Shown here piece after piece: positions 1 to 11,800 of a stretch of DNA of 64,000 bases. The position numbers and the translations under genes were made by a program. The stretch is from the NCBI GenBank assembly GCA_051294375.1, contig CM119263.1, positions 14,993,574 to 15,057,573 on the forward strand, in the 5' to 3' direction. Positions within the stretch are counted from its first letter, which is position 1, and each line of letters begins with the position of its first letter. Source of the DNA: Paraspadella gotoi (lineage: Eukaryota; Chaetognatha). Below the pieces are notes generated by a model. It saw only the letters and a program-made list of their open reading frames with translations. It searched no databases and was not told where the DNA came from.

Positions 1-540
1 CGGTTTGAAAAAAGCTCTTAGCAATTACCCGATCGTTAGCTCCTCCCTTTTACTTTTACTTAAATCAAGAGAATTATACCAAAATTGGACTATTCACTTC
101 CCAATATCGATTCATATGCAAAATAACAAATTAAAATACAAAGAAAAATTTTTGTGGACGAGCCCTTCAAGACATCATGGCTATCGGATTCCACTGATTT
201 GAAGTTTATTTGGCGAAAATCACAACATATGTAAATGGCGTTGACATTGTATATATTAACAAGATTGCATGCAAAAATATATTTCCTGAGCGGACCAGAT
301 CCATTTGAATGCTGATGTTTCATTTGTCAAAATGATGGTTATTTGTCAAAAAAAAAATGCGAGCCCTTCAGCATGCAAACAGGATCGGGAATTCGAGTGT
401 TCTTGTACAATCTATTTTTAACCTGGAATTTTTCCCAGGCGCGTTGACATTATTTGGTAGTCAGATTTTAACGAAAATCTCCATTGAAAAAGTCTTCCTC
501 GATTTCTAAGAACGACGTAGACTCCTATGTAAAAGTCAAG
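1..540 (+). repeat. Repeat family B, partial copy
   Basis: The block from CCGATCGTTAGCTCCTC to TTCCTCGATTTCTAAGAACG is repeated with scattered changes at 6428-6950. It shares its end (GTAGTCAGATT, AACGAAAATCTCC) with the longer copies at 3010-4350 and 14470-15870. No coding capacity is seen. Confidence 0.75.
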
Positions 541-2640
541 GTCAGGACGGGCGATGCTACTTTTTGTAAGTCATAAAACGAATTAAAGATTGATCAGGAG
601 TCTCGCAAAATTACGACTCGGAGATTGACAAAAAAAATGACAAAAGACCGACGAAATAACTAGTAAATAATTGCTGCGGCTCCTGAAGCAGCGGACTCAA
701 ACACACGCACAAAAATCGTATCTTTTGCTGCTTACATCGCTTTTTGTGTCACTTCTATTGTCGTCGCTCTCACCGTCGCAACTGCTTCCTCCATCGATCA
801 AATTATCGTTGTCGTTTCTGTCAATCCCGATCCTGGGGGAGGCTTAATTCTTTCTCTTTCTGAGTCACCCAGCAAGCCAGAATTTTATTGTTGTAAAAGT
901 AGCGTCGGGAAAAATGACCCTAATCCCAACCCGAATCCCTAATATCTATCCTCTAAACTAACCTTATCCCTAACCGAAACTCTAAACAATTAATCCATCG
1001 TTCAAATTATCGTTCAAATTATCGTCCAAATTATCGTTCAAATTATCGTCGTCGTATTTGTCCTCCTGAGTCCCTGACTTTGAAAAATCTTTTTAAAAAA
1101 GTGGCCATCCAGCCAGAGAGAGCGAGAGAGATTCGCTGCTCCGTCATACGGCAAGGGGGCATCGATGTTTGAAAAGGCTCAAATTTTGTATACCATTTCA
1201 AAAACTTGTTAACAAGAATCGAAACATGTATGTTTCTTTATAAAATAAAATCGTTGTTGAAATAAAATTTCAAACTTTTTCTAAATATAAAACTCATATT
1301 TATATTTTTAAAAAAGTGAGTCTGATTTACGAGCTTCACTTTGTTTAAGGCCAGGGATCACTCAACCTAAAATTGTAGACATCTTAATTTACTGTATCTT
1401 AATCATTTTCTTACATCTTGTAAGAGGTTTTCTATTTAAAAATAATCGAAAACTTTTAAAAATCTACCCAAAATGTTCATAAAAATTTTAACAAAATTTT
1501 TTTTCGGTAAAACTAGATTTTCAAGAGAAAAATATTTTTTTAACTGTAAGCTAAATTTCTACAACCAAATTTTTAACTTAAAACTGATTCTTTACAGTAA
1601 GCTCAATTTCTACTTCTTATATTTATTCTTCTTTTGGTACAAGTACATACTTGGAGTTGTATCACTAATAAGTCTAAAATAAACTACTCTACACATTTTC
1701 CAGACGGATTTTTATGCTTTTATGAGTTAAAAAACTTAAAAAACTTAAAAAAACTTAAAAAACTTAAAACTTAAAAAAATCAGATTTATTTGAAATTGAC
1801 TTTTTACTTCATGTAAATGTTTATATCATAATATAGTTTCTCTATTTTCAAGGGAATCTCTGAAAAAAAAAATCAAATCTGAATTAAAAAAATTAAAAAC
1901 AGTAAGCCATTTTTTTAAGACTTTGGCGTTAAACAAACTCCATCATCACATACCGTGCTTGTGTATGTTGTGGTGAATCTTGCAAAAGTAATGAGTACAG
2001 AATTTAACTTTCTTGAAGAAGTAAAGTTAAAAACGAAGAGTTGCAGCTCAAACCGTTGGACTCTTCTTGAAGAAAAAAATATCTTGGGCAAGAAAGGAAA
2101 GGTGGGGGAGATTCTATGAGCGCGTTTTTGGAAAAATGTTTTTCGTTTCAAAGATATTAAGGAATTAATCACAAAAATTTACTAAAATAATCAAATTTTT
2201 TATGAAGGAAGGCAAATTTTGAAAGTATCTTTTCATAGAATCAGAGTTCGTTACCTAAAGGTAATTCATGCCAAATTTCATGAGAAACCGCCTTACCGTT
2301 TGGGCTGCAACTCTTCAAATAGGTTTTTTTTATTTTATATAGTACCAAAAAAATCGAAAAAACGATGACGCCTTTGAAAAAATAGTAAAGTAAATACATT
2401 TTCGGAATCGTCAGGAGCTCTCCTTTCGAAATCCGAGCTCGGCTTTAGCCTAATTATAATTTGAATTGAGTGATCCCGGACCTTAAGAGAAATTTCTCTA
2501 AAAACATAATAAGTTAAAGAAAACAAAATATTTTTTACCAAAATAACTAAATTGGAAAAAATAAAATTTAACCGAATTTAACAATTAAAATAAAAAAATT
2601 AATGGTGAAGAGACAGTAATTATTGATAAGTGTTAATAAC
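541..2640. other. AT-rich sequence without recognisable genes
   Basis: This holds degenerate CCCTAA-like strings (about 903-985), four near-copies of CAAATTATCGTT (about 1005-1045) and AACTTAAAAA runs (1728-1785). Short open frames on both strands (for example 1915-2172 and 2335-2541 minus) resemble nothing I know. The strings near 1345 and 2470 (AAGG.C.GGGATCACTCAA) match each other and suggest dispersed repeats. Confidence 0.6.
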
Positions 2641-2659
2641 AGAACCGTTCAATATAAGC

Positions 2660-2815
2660 AGTCCCTGAGCTTCGGATCAGGCTGTAACACTGTTACAGGC
2701 GGGTTAAGCGCCCCGTCCCTCTTAACTGCCAGACGACCACCGGGCTAGAACCCCGGACCTTTGGGTTGGGAGGCGAATGACTTGCCTCCGGCACCAATGG
2801 CCGCCGATGAACGGT
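2660..2815 (-). repeat. tRNA-like SINE head (candidate)
   Basis: On the minus strand a B-box-like GGGGTTCTAGCCCGG (2741-2755) follows an A-box-like TGGTGCCGGAGGC about 40 bases upstream, a pol-III promoter spacing. It does not fold into a clean tRNA by eye. A GC-rich patch of this kind in AT-rich DNA fits a tRNA-derived SINE. Confidence 0.4.
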
Positions 2816-3009
2816 TGGTGGATTTTAGTCCACCATAATGGTTAAGTTAAAAAATTTTTCACCGTTATTAATGGTTAATTTTTAACGGTTAAGGAATCTC
2901 TAATCCAAACCAAATCCATAATCCCAAATCACTAACTTAATCCATAACCTAATCCCTAAACCTAACCTTTAACTTAATAAAAAATTTACTTGAAACCGAA
3001 TTTATGACA

Positions 3010-4350
3010 AATTAGGTAGAACCAAATTCCGAAACTCGATCCCAAACCTTTTTTCAAAATATTTTGATATTTTTGGATAAAGAATGACTGGAATAATGTA
3101 AATCTTAAGTTACATCTAAATTGGCCAATGGGTTAAGAAGAAATAGACCAAAAACAACTAAAATTCCTCTCCCTTTTTTCAACATTCTCGCCTTTTAAGA
3201 TTTTTGCTGATTCTAACTTCCTCTTTCAAACCTATAATTTCGCTAGTTAATTTTTTTTGGTTAAACGAACAAAAGGAATCCATAACTTTATTTTTTTTTA
3301 TAATTTCTGGATAAAAAAATATAATGAATTACATTAACATTGGGATATTATGAAAGTGTAATGTCTTGTAAAGCCAATTTGCCAATTTTATTATTGAAAA
3401 ATAACATCAAACTGAAGAAGTTGAACGTCTTTCAGCTCCTTTCAGTAAACATCCCTGTTCTCTAACATAAAAAAATGTTTACTTTATGCTGGTGGAAAAA
3501 AAAGATTAATACTTAAGCTGTGATGGGGTGAATAACATTTTATAGAATTTTGTAAGCATGCTTGTTAAATCAGACAAGCAAATATTTAAGTGAAAAAAAA
3601 TTATATATCATTATGATTATCCAAAAAACAATTTAGCCTTTTTTCAGAATCATTAAAAAGAATTTAATTTTCATTTATTTTTATGGGGTATCATTAGTTT
3701 TAAAATTCATTATAATTTTGACTTAGTTTGACCCTCACCCTGTAAAGAGGTTTCAGCAAAAATAATTCTAAAATTGTATCTTGTATGTGCCCTATGATTA
3801 TGGCTTCATTTTGGTACTATTGCCATCCCTTTATCTTTATCTTCAATAGATATTAAGAAAAATCAGTTTTTTCTCTCAACCTTCCTTTTAATTTCTTTTT
3901 AAATAAAAATTTCGCGATAAAAACTGGACCAATTTACCTTACCATGGTGGTTTAATATGAAAAAAATGGTCAATACTAAAAAGGAAAAAAAGTCGAGCTC
4001 TAGGGACACGAGGCTTTTGGAATCTCATAATTTGAAGTACCATTTCTAATGCTAGCATACAGTAATCCCGTTTGTAGTAAAATTTCCCTTTCATTTCTAT
4101 AGTAAAAACGAGGTTAGAAAATCCTCCGGTGGTGAGTAGTCCATTTCTCCTGGCTTGTTTGATAGTAACTGCTACAAGAACAAAAAGTCGAGTTCTTGAG
4201 ATGCAACGCTATCGGAATCGTGCGTTTTTACAACTGTTTTCTACCGGAATTTCTCCTAATGTTGTTTGTTAAGTTGGGCAGTCAGATTCGAACGGAAATC
4301 TCTATTAGAAAAAAGTTTAATTTTTTTAAGCGAGATTTTTGCCTAAATTA
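3010..4350 (+). repeat. Repeat family B, long copy (about 1.34 kb)
   Basis: Collinear with 14470-15870 over its whole length. Shared blocks include CGATCCCAAACCTTTTTTC, GAATGACTGGAATAATG, ACATCCCTGTTCTCTA, TTTGGTACTATTGCCATCCC and CAGATT..AACGGAAATCTC. Divergence of perhaps 10-15% suggests an old non-coding interspersed element. Confidence 0.8.
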
Positions 4351-4816
4351 GGGCGTTCTGGGATAATACCCCGTGAGCCAAATCGATAGACAAAGTAAAA
4401 ATTAATGATACAGGACCTACCAAACATTAGGAAATTTTTTTTATACCATTTGATAGAAAAATCAATAACGTTTTTGATATGCCAAAAATATTTATTAAAA
4501 TGGGTTTGAAAAATGCTTAAAATGCCTTAAAAACTTGTCATCGCTAAAATAAATTATCCCTCATCAAGCAAAATATATATTTTTTTAAAGATGATTCAGT
4601 TTCTTACTCAGTCAAAGTTTTGTACAACAACTGATTTCTTTTGCAAGACTTCTTCACTGACAAATTACTTTGCCATATTAAGATCAGTGCACGCTAAAGC
4701 GTAGTAAAAATTCTAAATTTAACTAATTAAAATTCTAAAAGTGAGAAAGACAACATTATATTAATAAACATGTGTAAAAAAAATTTATAATAAATCTTAC
4801 AATTTACGCAGTAGGC

Positions 4817-5324
4817 NNNNNNNNNNNNNNNNNNNNNNNNNNNNNNNNNNNNNNNNNNNNNNNNNNNNNNNNNNNNNNNNNNNNNNNNNNNNNNNNNNNN
4901 NNNNNNNNNNNNNNNNNNNNNNNNNNNNNNNNNNNNNNNNNNNNNNNNNNNNNNNNNNNNNNNNNNNNNNNNNNNNNNNNNNNNNNNNNNNNNNNNNNNN
5001 NNNNNNNTTTAAAAATTCTTTCATTAAGTTGATCAAATATAAAAAACTTAGATTTTAAACTGAAAATTAAAATTTTATAAATTGAATATAGTTTTTTAAT
5101 TTTTAACCCACTTAATGAACGAATTTTTAAANNNNNNNNNNNNNNNNNNNNNNNNNNNNNNNNNNNNNNNNNNNNNNNNNNNNNNNNNNNNNNNNNNNNN
5201 NNNNNNNNNNNNNNNNNNNNNNNNNNNNNNNNNNNNNNNNNNNNNNNNNNNNNNNNNNNNNNNNNNNNNNNNNNNNNNNNNNNNNNNNNNNNNNNNNNNN
5301 NNNNNNNNNNNNNNNNNNNNNNNN
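4817..5324. other. Two assembly gaps
   Basis: N runs at 4817-5007 (191) and 5132-5324 (193) flank 124 bases of AT-rich sequence containing inverted halves (ATTCTTTCATTAAGT and ACTTAATGAACGAAT), so the gaps probably interrupt an inverted repeat. Missing channel exons could be here. Confidence 0.9.
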
Positions 5325-5864
5325 TAATTGACATTTAGAATTTTCGTATGTAACTTTCACTACGGAGATCAGCATCTTCTCAACAATCATTTTATCCCCA
5401 ATTTTAATACTTTGATGTTGTTAAGCTAAGCTGCTTGATTTGATTGCCCAAAGGCCTGAGAATGAATGTCGTATAAACCAACTGCCCTTCTGGACCTTGT
5501 AGGGGTCAATAAAGCTGAAAATATTTGTACTGTAATCTTGAATACTGAATTAAAAAATACTTATTGCACTTGATTATAAAGAGATGCGATGAGCCATCAA
5601 TTTTACGACTTTGACATCTTCGCAAAAAAAATTATTATCAATATAAATAAAATTTTAACAAAAAAAAACGTCAAACATTTCTCTAATAAAAAACAGTTTA
5701 CATGTCGAAGCAGTGAACCATGACAATGATTTCCTTCGTGTCAATGGATTTGTCTCACGGGGTAAGGCCAAGACTTATTTTTTGCAAACAAAAACAAACT
5801 TTGTTTTCTCTCTTATTTTTAAACGCAACGTTTTTAAAGTTTTGACACAATGCTGTCTTTTCAC
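5325..5864. other. Sequence just downstream of channel exon 4
   Basis: No C-linker exon with the required phase-0 entry could be recognised here. A minus-strand segment after ATATTTTCAG near 5514 reads FIDPYKVQKGSWFIRHS and is open to a TAA near 5421, but its phase does not fit exon 4. Confidence 0.4.
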
Positions 5865-6171
5865 CTGCGCCATGGCCATAGAAGATATTATTCCTACAAA
5901 TTTCCAGTTATAATAATAAACACCCGATAAGACAATTACGATAGTAAATATCATCTCTAGGTTATTTTGAGGTACTATGAATCCTAATCCAACCTGCTTA
6001 AGGGAATTAAATACATAAAATTGAATCGAGTAAAATAACTCGGAATTGGTGTTTATCCAGTACACCCTATCAACAAATATTGTTTCTCGAGACTTGTTGA
6101 TACGGATGTCAAAGAGGTCCATCTTTCGGTGAATAATAGCCGGTTGGAGAATGTAATGAATTGTAGACCAC
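5865..6171 (-). CDS. Channel exon 4: pore turret, P-loop with VGLGF filter, S6
   Basis: Acceptor CGACCGACTCAG, donor CAG/GTGAAA (phase 0). It contains a turret of about 45 residues (VYWINTNSELFYS near its end), the pore helix QFYVFNSLK, filter QVGLGFIVP, NNLEMIFTIVIVLSGV and S6 ending VGIISSMAMAQ. The pore-S6 spacing matches tetrameric K/CNG-type channels. Confidence 0.7.
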
Positions 6172-8790
6172 CTGAGTCGGTCGGTTATTAAAGAGAAATT
6201 CAATGGATAAACCTTTATAATAGGACTAAGCTCTGACGAACAAAGCCTGAGGTTTTCTTCAATATATTCTTATACCACCCAAGGTAGAATGATGGCAATA
6301 TTGTTAATATTAAGTTTTCAAAAAAATCCGACCATAAATATAGAAAATATTAACCAAAATCTTCAGAAAATTCACCCCTTCTTTGGAAGATTTTCGCCAT
6401 AGAAGATTTTTCCCGAATCTGACTCCCGGTTGAAAACTCTTAGAATTCCGATCGTTAGCTCCTCTTTTACTTTTACTTTAAATAAAAAATTTCACCAAAA
6501 TGGACTAATTCACTTTACCATGATCATATCATATCAAAATAACCAAATAAAATGTAAAGAAAAATTGGAGAGCCCTTCAGACACTTTGCCAAAGGATTCC
6601 AAAATTGGACCTCATTTGTTGAACAAGAACATACCTCAGTTAACGTTTATATCGTTTTCAAGGAAAAAAATCCCTTTCAATTTTATATAAAATCAGAGAT
6701 AGAAAATTTTTCCGTCCAGAAGCAGTCTATTTGTTCTGGCTTGTTTGATATCAAGATGTTGATGATTTGAAAAGAAAAAAAAATGCGAGCCCTTCAGATG
6801 CAACAGGATCAGAATCAAGTGTTTTTACATCGATATTTTACCAGGATTTTTACCAGGAGCGTTTATATTGTTTGGTAGTCAGATTTGAACGAAAATCTCC
6901 ATTGAAAAAGTCTTCCTCGATCTCTAAGAACGACGTAGACTCCTATTTATAAAGTCAATCAGGCCGACACTGACCAAGTACTTCGGACGAAGCAACAATC
7001 TTTCAGCTTGAAAAAAGAGCATCTTTTATCAAAACATTCGATCATATGAAATTTTTCTGTCTTGCTGTGATAAGAGCCGCAGTACCATTCTGGAAGTTGA
7101 TACCTTCAAACGGAAAGACGATTTTCGTGTATAATTTATATATAATATATGTATAAGTAATCTCAATTATAAGTGCCCCGCTAACTTCATCCCTGATCGT
7201 CTGACTACGAAAATGAGCTGTATATTATAAAACAATGTGGCGACGAAGGTTTCGCCACCATGGGGTCAACCCGAATTGGCCACTGAGTTTAGTGGTCGCA
7301 AAGGAAGCCGGCTGCTAATCTCTCTCTCTCTCTTACTTAACCGGTGCCTCTCTCATTGTAGTTAGTCTTGCCCGGTCTTTTACATTGAACATTATGTACC
7401 CCTACAACAAGTTTGAGCAAACAATTCAGGATCGGCTCACGGTCATTAAGCGGTAGCTAGCTAATTAATTAATTAATTAATAACTAATTTAATGATATTT
7501 AATGAATAATTTTAATTAATTAATCAATTAATTTAGAGTAATTATTTAGTCTCTCTCTCCCTCGTTCATCCCCTTTTCCCTCCACCATTCAAATTAATTA
7601 ATAATTAATTAAATATTTAATTAATTGATTAATTTTATAATCAATTAATTAGAGTTGTTGCAGTTTATATAAAAGGAAAAAAGCATAGCATAATCAAATT
7701 TTTTGTTTTTCCATTTAAACTCATTTCCACTTCATATCCAGTTCAATCACACATTTCCTCACCCACACACAAAATTTTAAGTCAATCGCGTGATCCACTT
7801 ATGAGTAATTAGCGTTCAAAGCTAAGGGGAGACGGACGGACCCTCGGACGAACGGTCGGACGGACAGACATCGTTATTTTTGCATCATCTACTATAATTT
7901 GATATTCTGACAAGATTTAGGGGGTGGACCGACGGACCGACAAAGTGAATCATAGAGCCGGTAACTGCTATAAGCTATAAGCACTAAGCAATAAGTAGAT
8001 CCGGTTAAAAGTGCTCGCGGACATAATTGAGAAACAATCAAATGACCCCTGGGCATCCCGCTTACCAAAGCAGAGTGCAGACTCCCTCGACGATTAGACC
8101 TGAGCAGAACAGAAAGATAACCTCGAAAATCCAACCCACATATCGACGCAAGAAATAAACGTCGCGATAAATCACTACCAAGCGAATCAGTGGCACCAAA
8201 TTAAAAAGGAATATGATGGACCTGGGAAAGTACTTTTTTTCAATACAGATATTTCTGGCAGGTCTCTTCTGAGCTAACCAAAGTATGCGTCCGACTTGGC
8301 TATCCTCTCCGAATTCGCTCTTTACGGCGAACCAAAGAATTTGGTACGGAAACGACGCAATAATTTCCAACGCCATTTTAGATCTTACCTTAAGGGGTTA
8401 AAAAAAGAATCTAAAATTTCATTTTTTATGGGGAATTAATAATCCCTCAATCGGTCATTGACGCCTGAGGCAATTCAATAGACTTCCACCGAAAGGTTCG
8501 GGGCTCTAGCCCAGGGGCAACATATCAGCGCTTCTCCTGACTGTAGCAATAGTGGTTCATGGTTCAACAACTTATTAATGATCGATTTGAGCAAACAATG
8601 TCGGATCTGCCCACGATAATTTAGCGGTCAGCAGCTAATCAGATGACTAATTATAACAAATCTGATATAGTGTATTAATCCTTTTGTTTCGTTGTGTTCA
8701 AAAACTCACTCAATCTGTCCTTACCTTCAGCCTGTCCTCACCTCTGACCACTATCCTATCTCACCATTGTGTTGGAAAACTTTCACCTTT

Positions 8791-8837
<47 letters not shown>

Positions 8838-11800
8838 AACTCTTGCACAAAAATTTCACATTATTGTCAAAACGCTGATGAAGACTTGAAAACAAAGTCA
8901 TATATAAGCAAATCGTTGTTGAATTTCAAATTTGGGTTTTTTGGTTTTTTTTGGCTAAACAAATCTGATATATTTTTATTTAATTTTTATAGGATACCGA
9001 AAGTTTTAATTAGCATTAACAACGATTTTAATAAAGTATGAACACTCGAAAAAGCAAGAGTCGAAACATGTCTGACCTTTATTGTTAATAAAATCGTTGT
9101 TAATGCGAATTAAGAGAGAGAGTAGTCGATTGGACAAAGCTGCTGACGGAAATTGTTGGGCAGACCAACGCCTCAGAGTCATCCGATAAACAGGGGAGAT
9201 GATCAAACACCAACTCCCGTGATTAGCGTGATGGTAAGGGGATGCCCAAAGGATTCTCTCACTTAAAGTGAACTGGCAGATGCACCAGTGATGAGTAGAC
9301 CTTTCCATATATGAAAAGTTTGAAATCAAAAAACGAGTATTGTGTAAAAGGTGCCCATACATCATATGAATTTTTTGAACATTTTCTTTTTAAATTTACA
9401 GTAAATTTTTTTGCTAAATATTTTTAAAAGCTTTATTGCTAGAGGGACGAAATCCAATCTATCTTGTAAAGCGGAAAAAATTGACTGTTACATACCTCGC
9501 ATTATAAATTAAGTGAGTTTTTTACTAAGTAAATTTCTTTTTAAAACCTATTGTTTTGGGCAATTTTTGATAAAAGTTTTAAAAAATGATATTTTCAACA
9601 ATGTTCGTGAAATTTACAGCGAATTGAATAAAGAGATAATTGCCTTTGTTTTGCTGAAAGAATTTTTAAAAAAGGATTATCAGTTAAAAAGTTATAATTT
9701 TTTAAATTTAAAAACATCACTTTCCTTAATAATTATTTTTATTTAATAGGTTTGAACTAGGCTAAAGATAGGGTAGTCTGGTGATTTTTTATTTTTATTA
9801 AGAAAATTTTTTTATGTGCTGTCATGTAGCAGACATCGTTAGCTAAAGAGAGAGAATATGAATATGAAATAGACTAAACCGGTGCGCAATTTACTGTGGC
9901 CCATGAGGTAATTTCGTTTACGAAAACTAAGTTAACAGTAAACAAGTTTGAGCAAACAATGTCGGAATCTTGGCCTGACGAAAATTAATTAATCTAATAA
10001 TCGATTAATTAATTATTTTAATATTAATAATTAATTTATAAATTTATATACAGCTTATCAATCATCAATGTCCTTAAAATAAAGTAAATGTGACTTATAT
10101 TTTTTTCTTTTTTCTTTTCCATTAAACTCATATTCCACTGGCACAATTCCCGTCAAAACGCTTTATATCTAGCATTCTTCACGACAATTTCATCTCGTCG
10201 CACTCACAAAATTTTATCTCAATCTATTATAGGTTAAAATAAGTAAAAGATGTCAAGTAAAATGTGACTCTTATTTTAATATACTAGCTATTTCATCAGT
10301 TAACTCGAACTATTCATATCACTCGTCACATTCGTTACCCACCCACCTATACAATAATCTGTTACGAAATAGCAAATAAACTTTTCCCTACAATTAAGTG
10401 TTCAACTTAATGCTCATCATTCCCCGATATAGTTATTCAAATATGCAGTATTTATTGGGTTAAAATAGAGTATAAAGATTTTTTAGGTAAATGCGATTTA
10501 TGTTTTTAGTGTATCCATTTTAAACTCATATCACTCACACCGCATTCCGTCAAAACTTTATAAATCCCGCTTTTCACTACATGTTCTTACCCATACACAA
10601 AATTTCATTCCGACTGCTAACCAAGCGCCAATCACAAGATTTATGATGGGGCTTTTTGATCCGAGGTAGGACGGATGGATGATTGATTTGACTGATTAAT
10701 AATTAATGATGTAATTAATTGACTAATTGATTTAATTTAAACTGATTTAATTATTTGATTTAATTAGTACATCCTGCATAATACATTTAATTATAAATAG
10801 GAGAAAAAATCATAATCAATGTAGTGAACATTTGTATTAAGACTCATTTCCACTCAAGCGATTCCATCGAAACTTGGTTGTTCCTGTTCATCATAACATT
10901 TCAGTCACTCACATACTAAAATTCCAGTCAATCGCCTCATCCACTCATGAAGCAATTGGTGTTAAAAATAGTGAATTAGATTCTTGTTATTGTTTTTTTG
11001 TTTTTCCATTAAAACTCATTTCACTTGAACGATTCCATCAAAACTAGTTAAATTCAGGACTCAATCAGCAGCACTTTCCCTACCACACACATGCAAAATT
11101 CCATTCAATCCATCCGCTACCATCACGGAGTAATTGGTGTTTTTTTGCTAAGAGTGGGCAACGGACGGAACTGACGAGTGTGGACGGGAACAGACGGAAG
11201 CGACAGTCATTCTTTTTTGACATAAACTTGTATCATAATTTGATGTTCTAATACATGATATAAGGTTTAGTGCGTACGGACAATGCATTAGAAGGGGGGC
11301 GGACGCGAACGGACGCCGACAAAGGTGAATTATAGAGTCGGGATCTGCTGATAAGCAGATCCGACTAAAAATTCATTTTTAAAACTCATTTAAAATAAAT
11401 TTTTAAAACGTGAAAATTAAAATTTTAAGAACTATGTACAGACTTTCAAATTGTTAGTACGTGATACTAAGACCAGAAAAAGGAAAAATTAATCAAAAAT
11501 TACTAAAAAGATTTAAAGAGCTACAAACTGTTAAAAACGTTATTACGTGATTATGAAACCAGTTTAAGAATAGAGAGAGAGAGAGAGAGAGAGACAACAA
11601 ATCATAACAGATTTCTTAATAAATCAATATCTTAATCTATTAATCAATCTTTCAATTAACTGATCAATCAGCCAATCAATCATTTTATTAAGAAAGGGAG
11701 AGAAAGAATCTCTGGTGCCAATTCTGACGAAACCAAAATAGCAAGACACAGCCTGAATACGAGCTAAAAATAGCCAAATTTTTTTGATAGATTGCTAAAA

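Noticed and set aside
5421-5514. Segment reading FIDPYKVQKGSWFIRHS as the next channel exon
   Set aside because: The acceptor is plausible, but the entry phase does not match exon 4 and the sequence lacks C-linker character.
8684-9041. Overlapping plus frames with Ser-Leu repeats
   Set aside because: They are the three frames of a (CT)n microsatellite.
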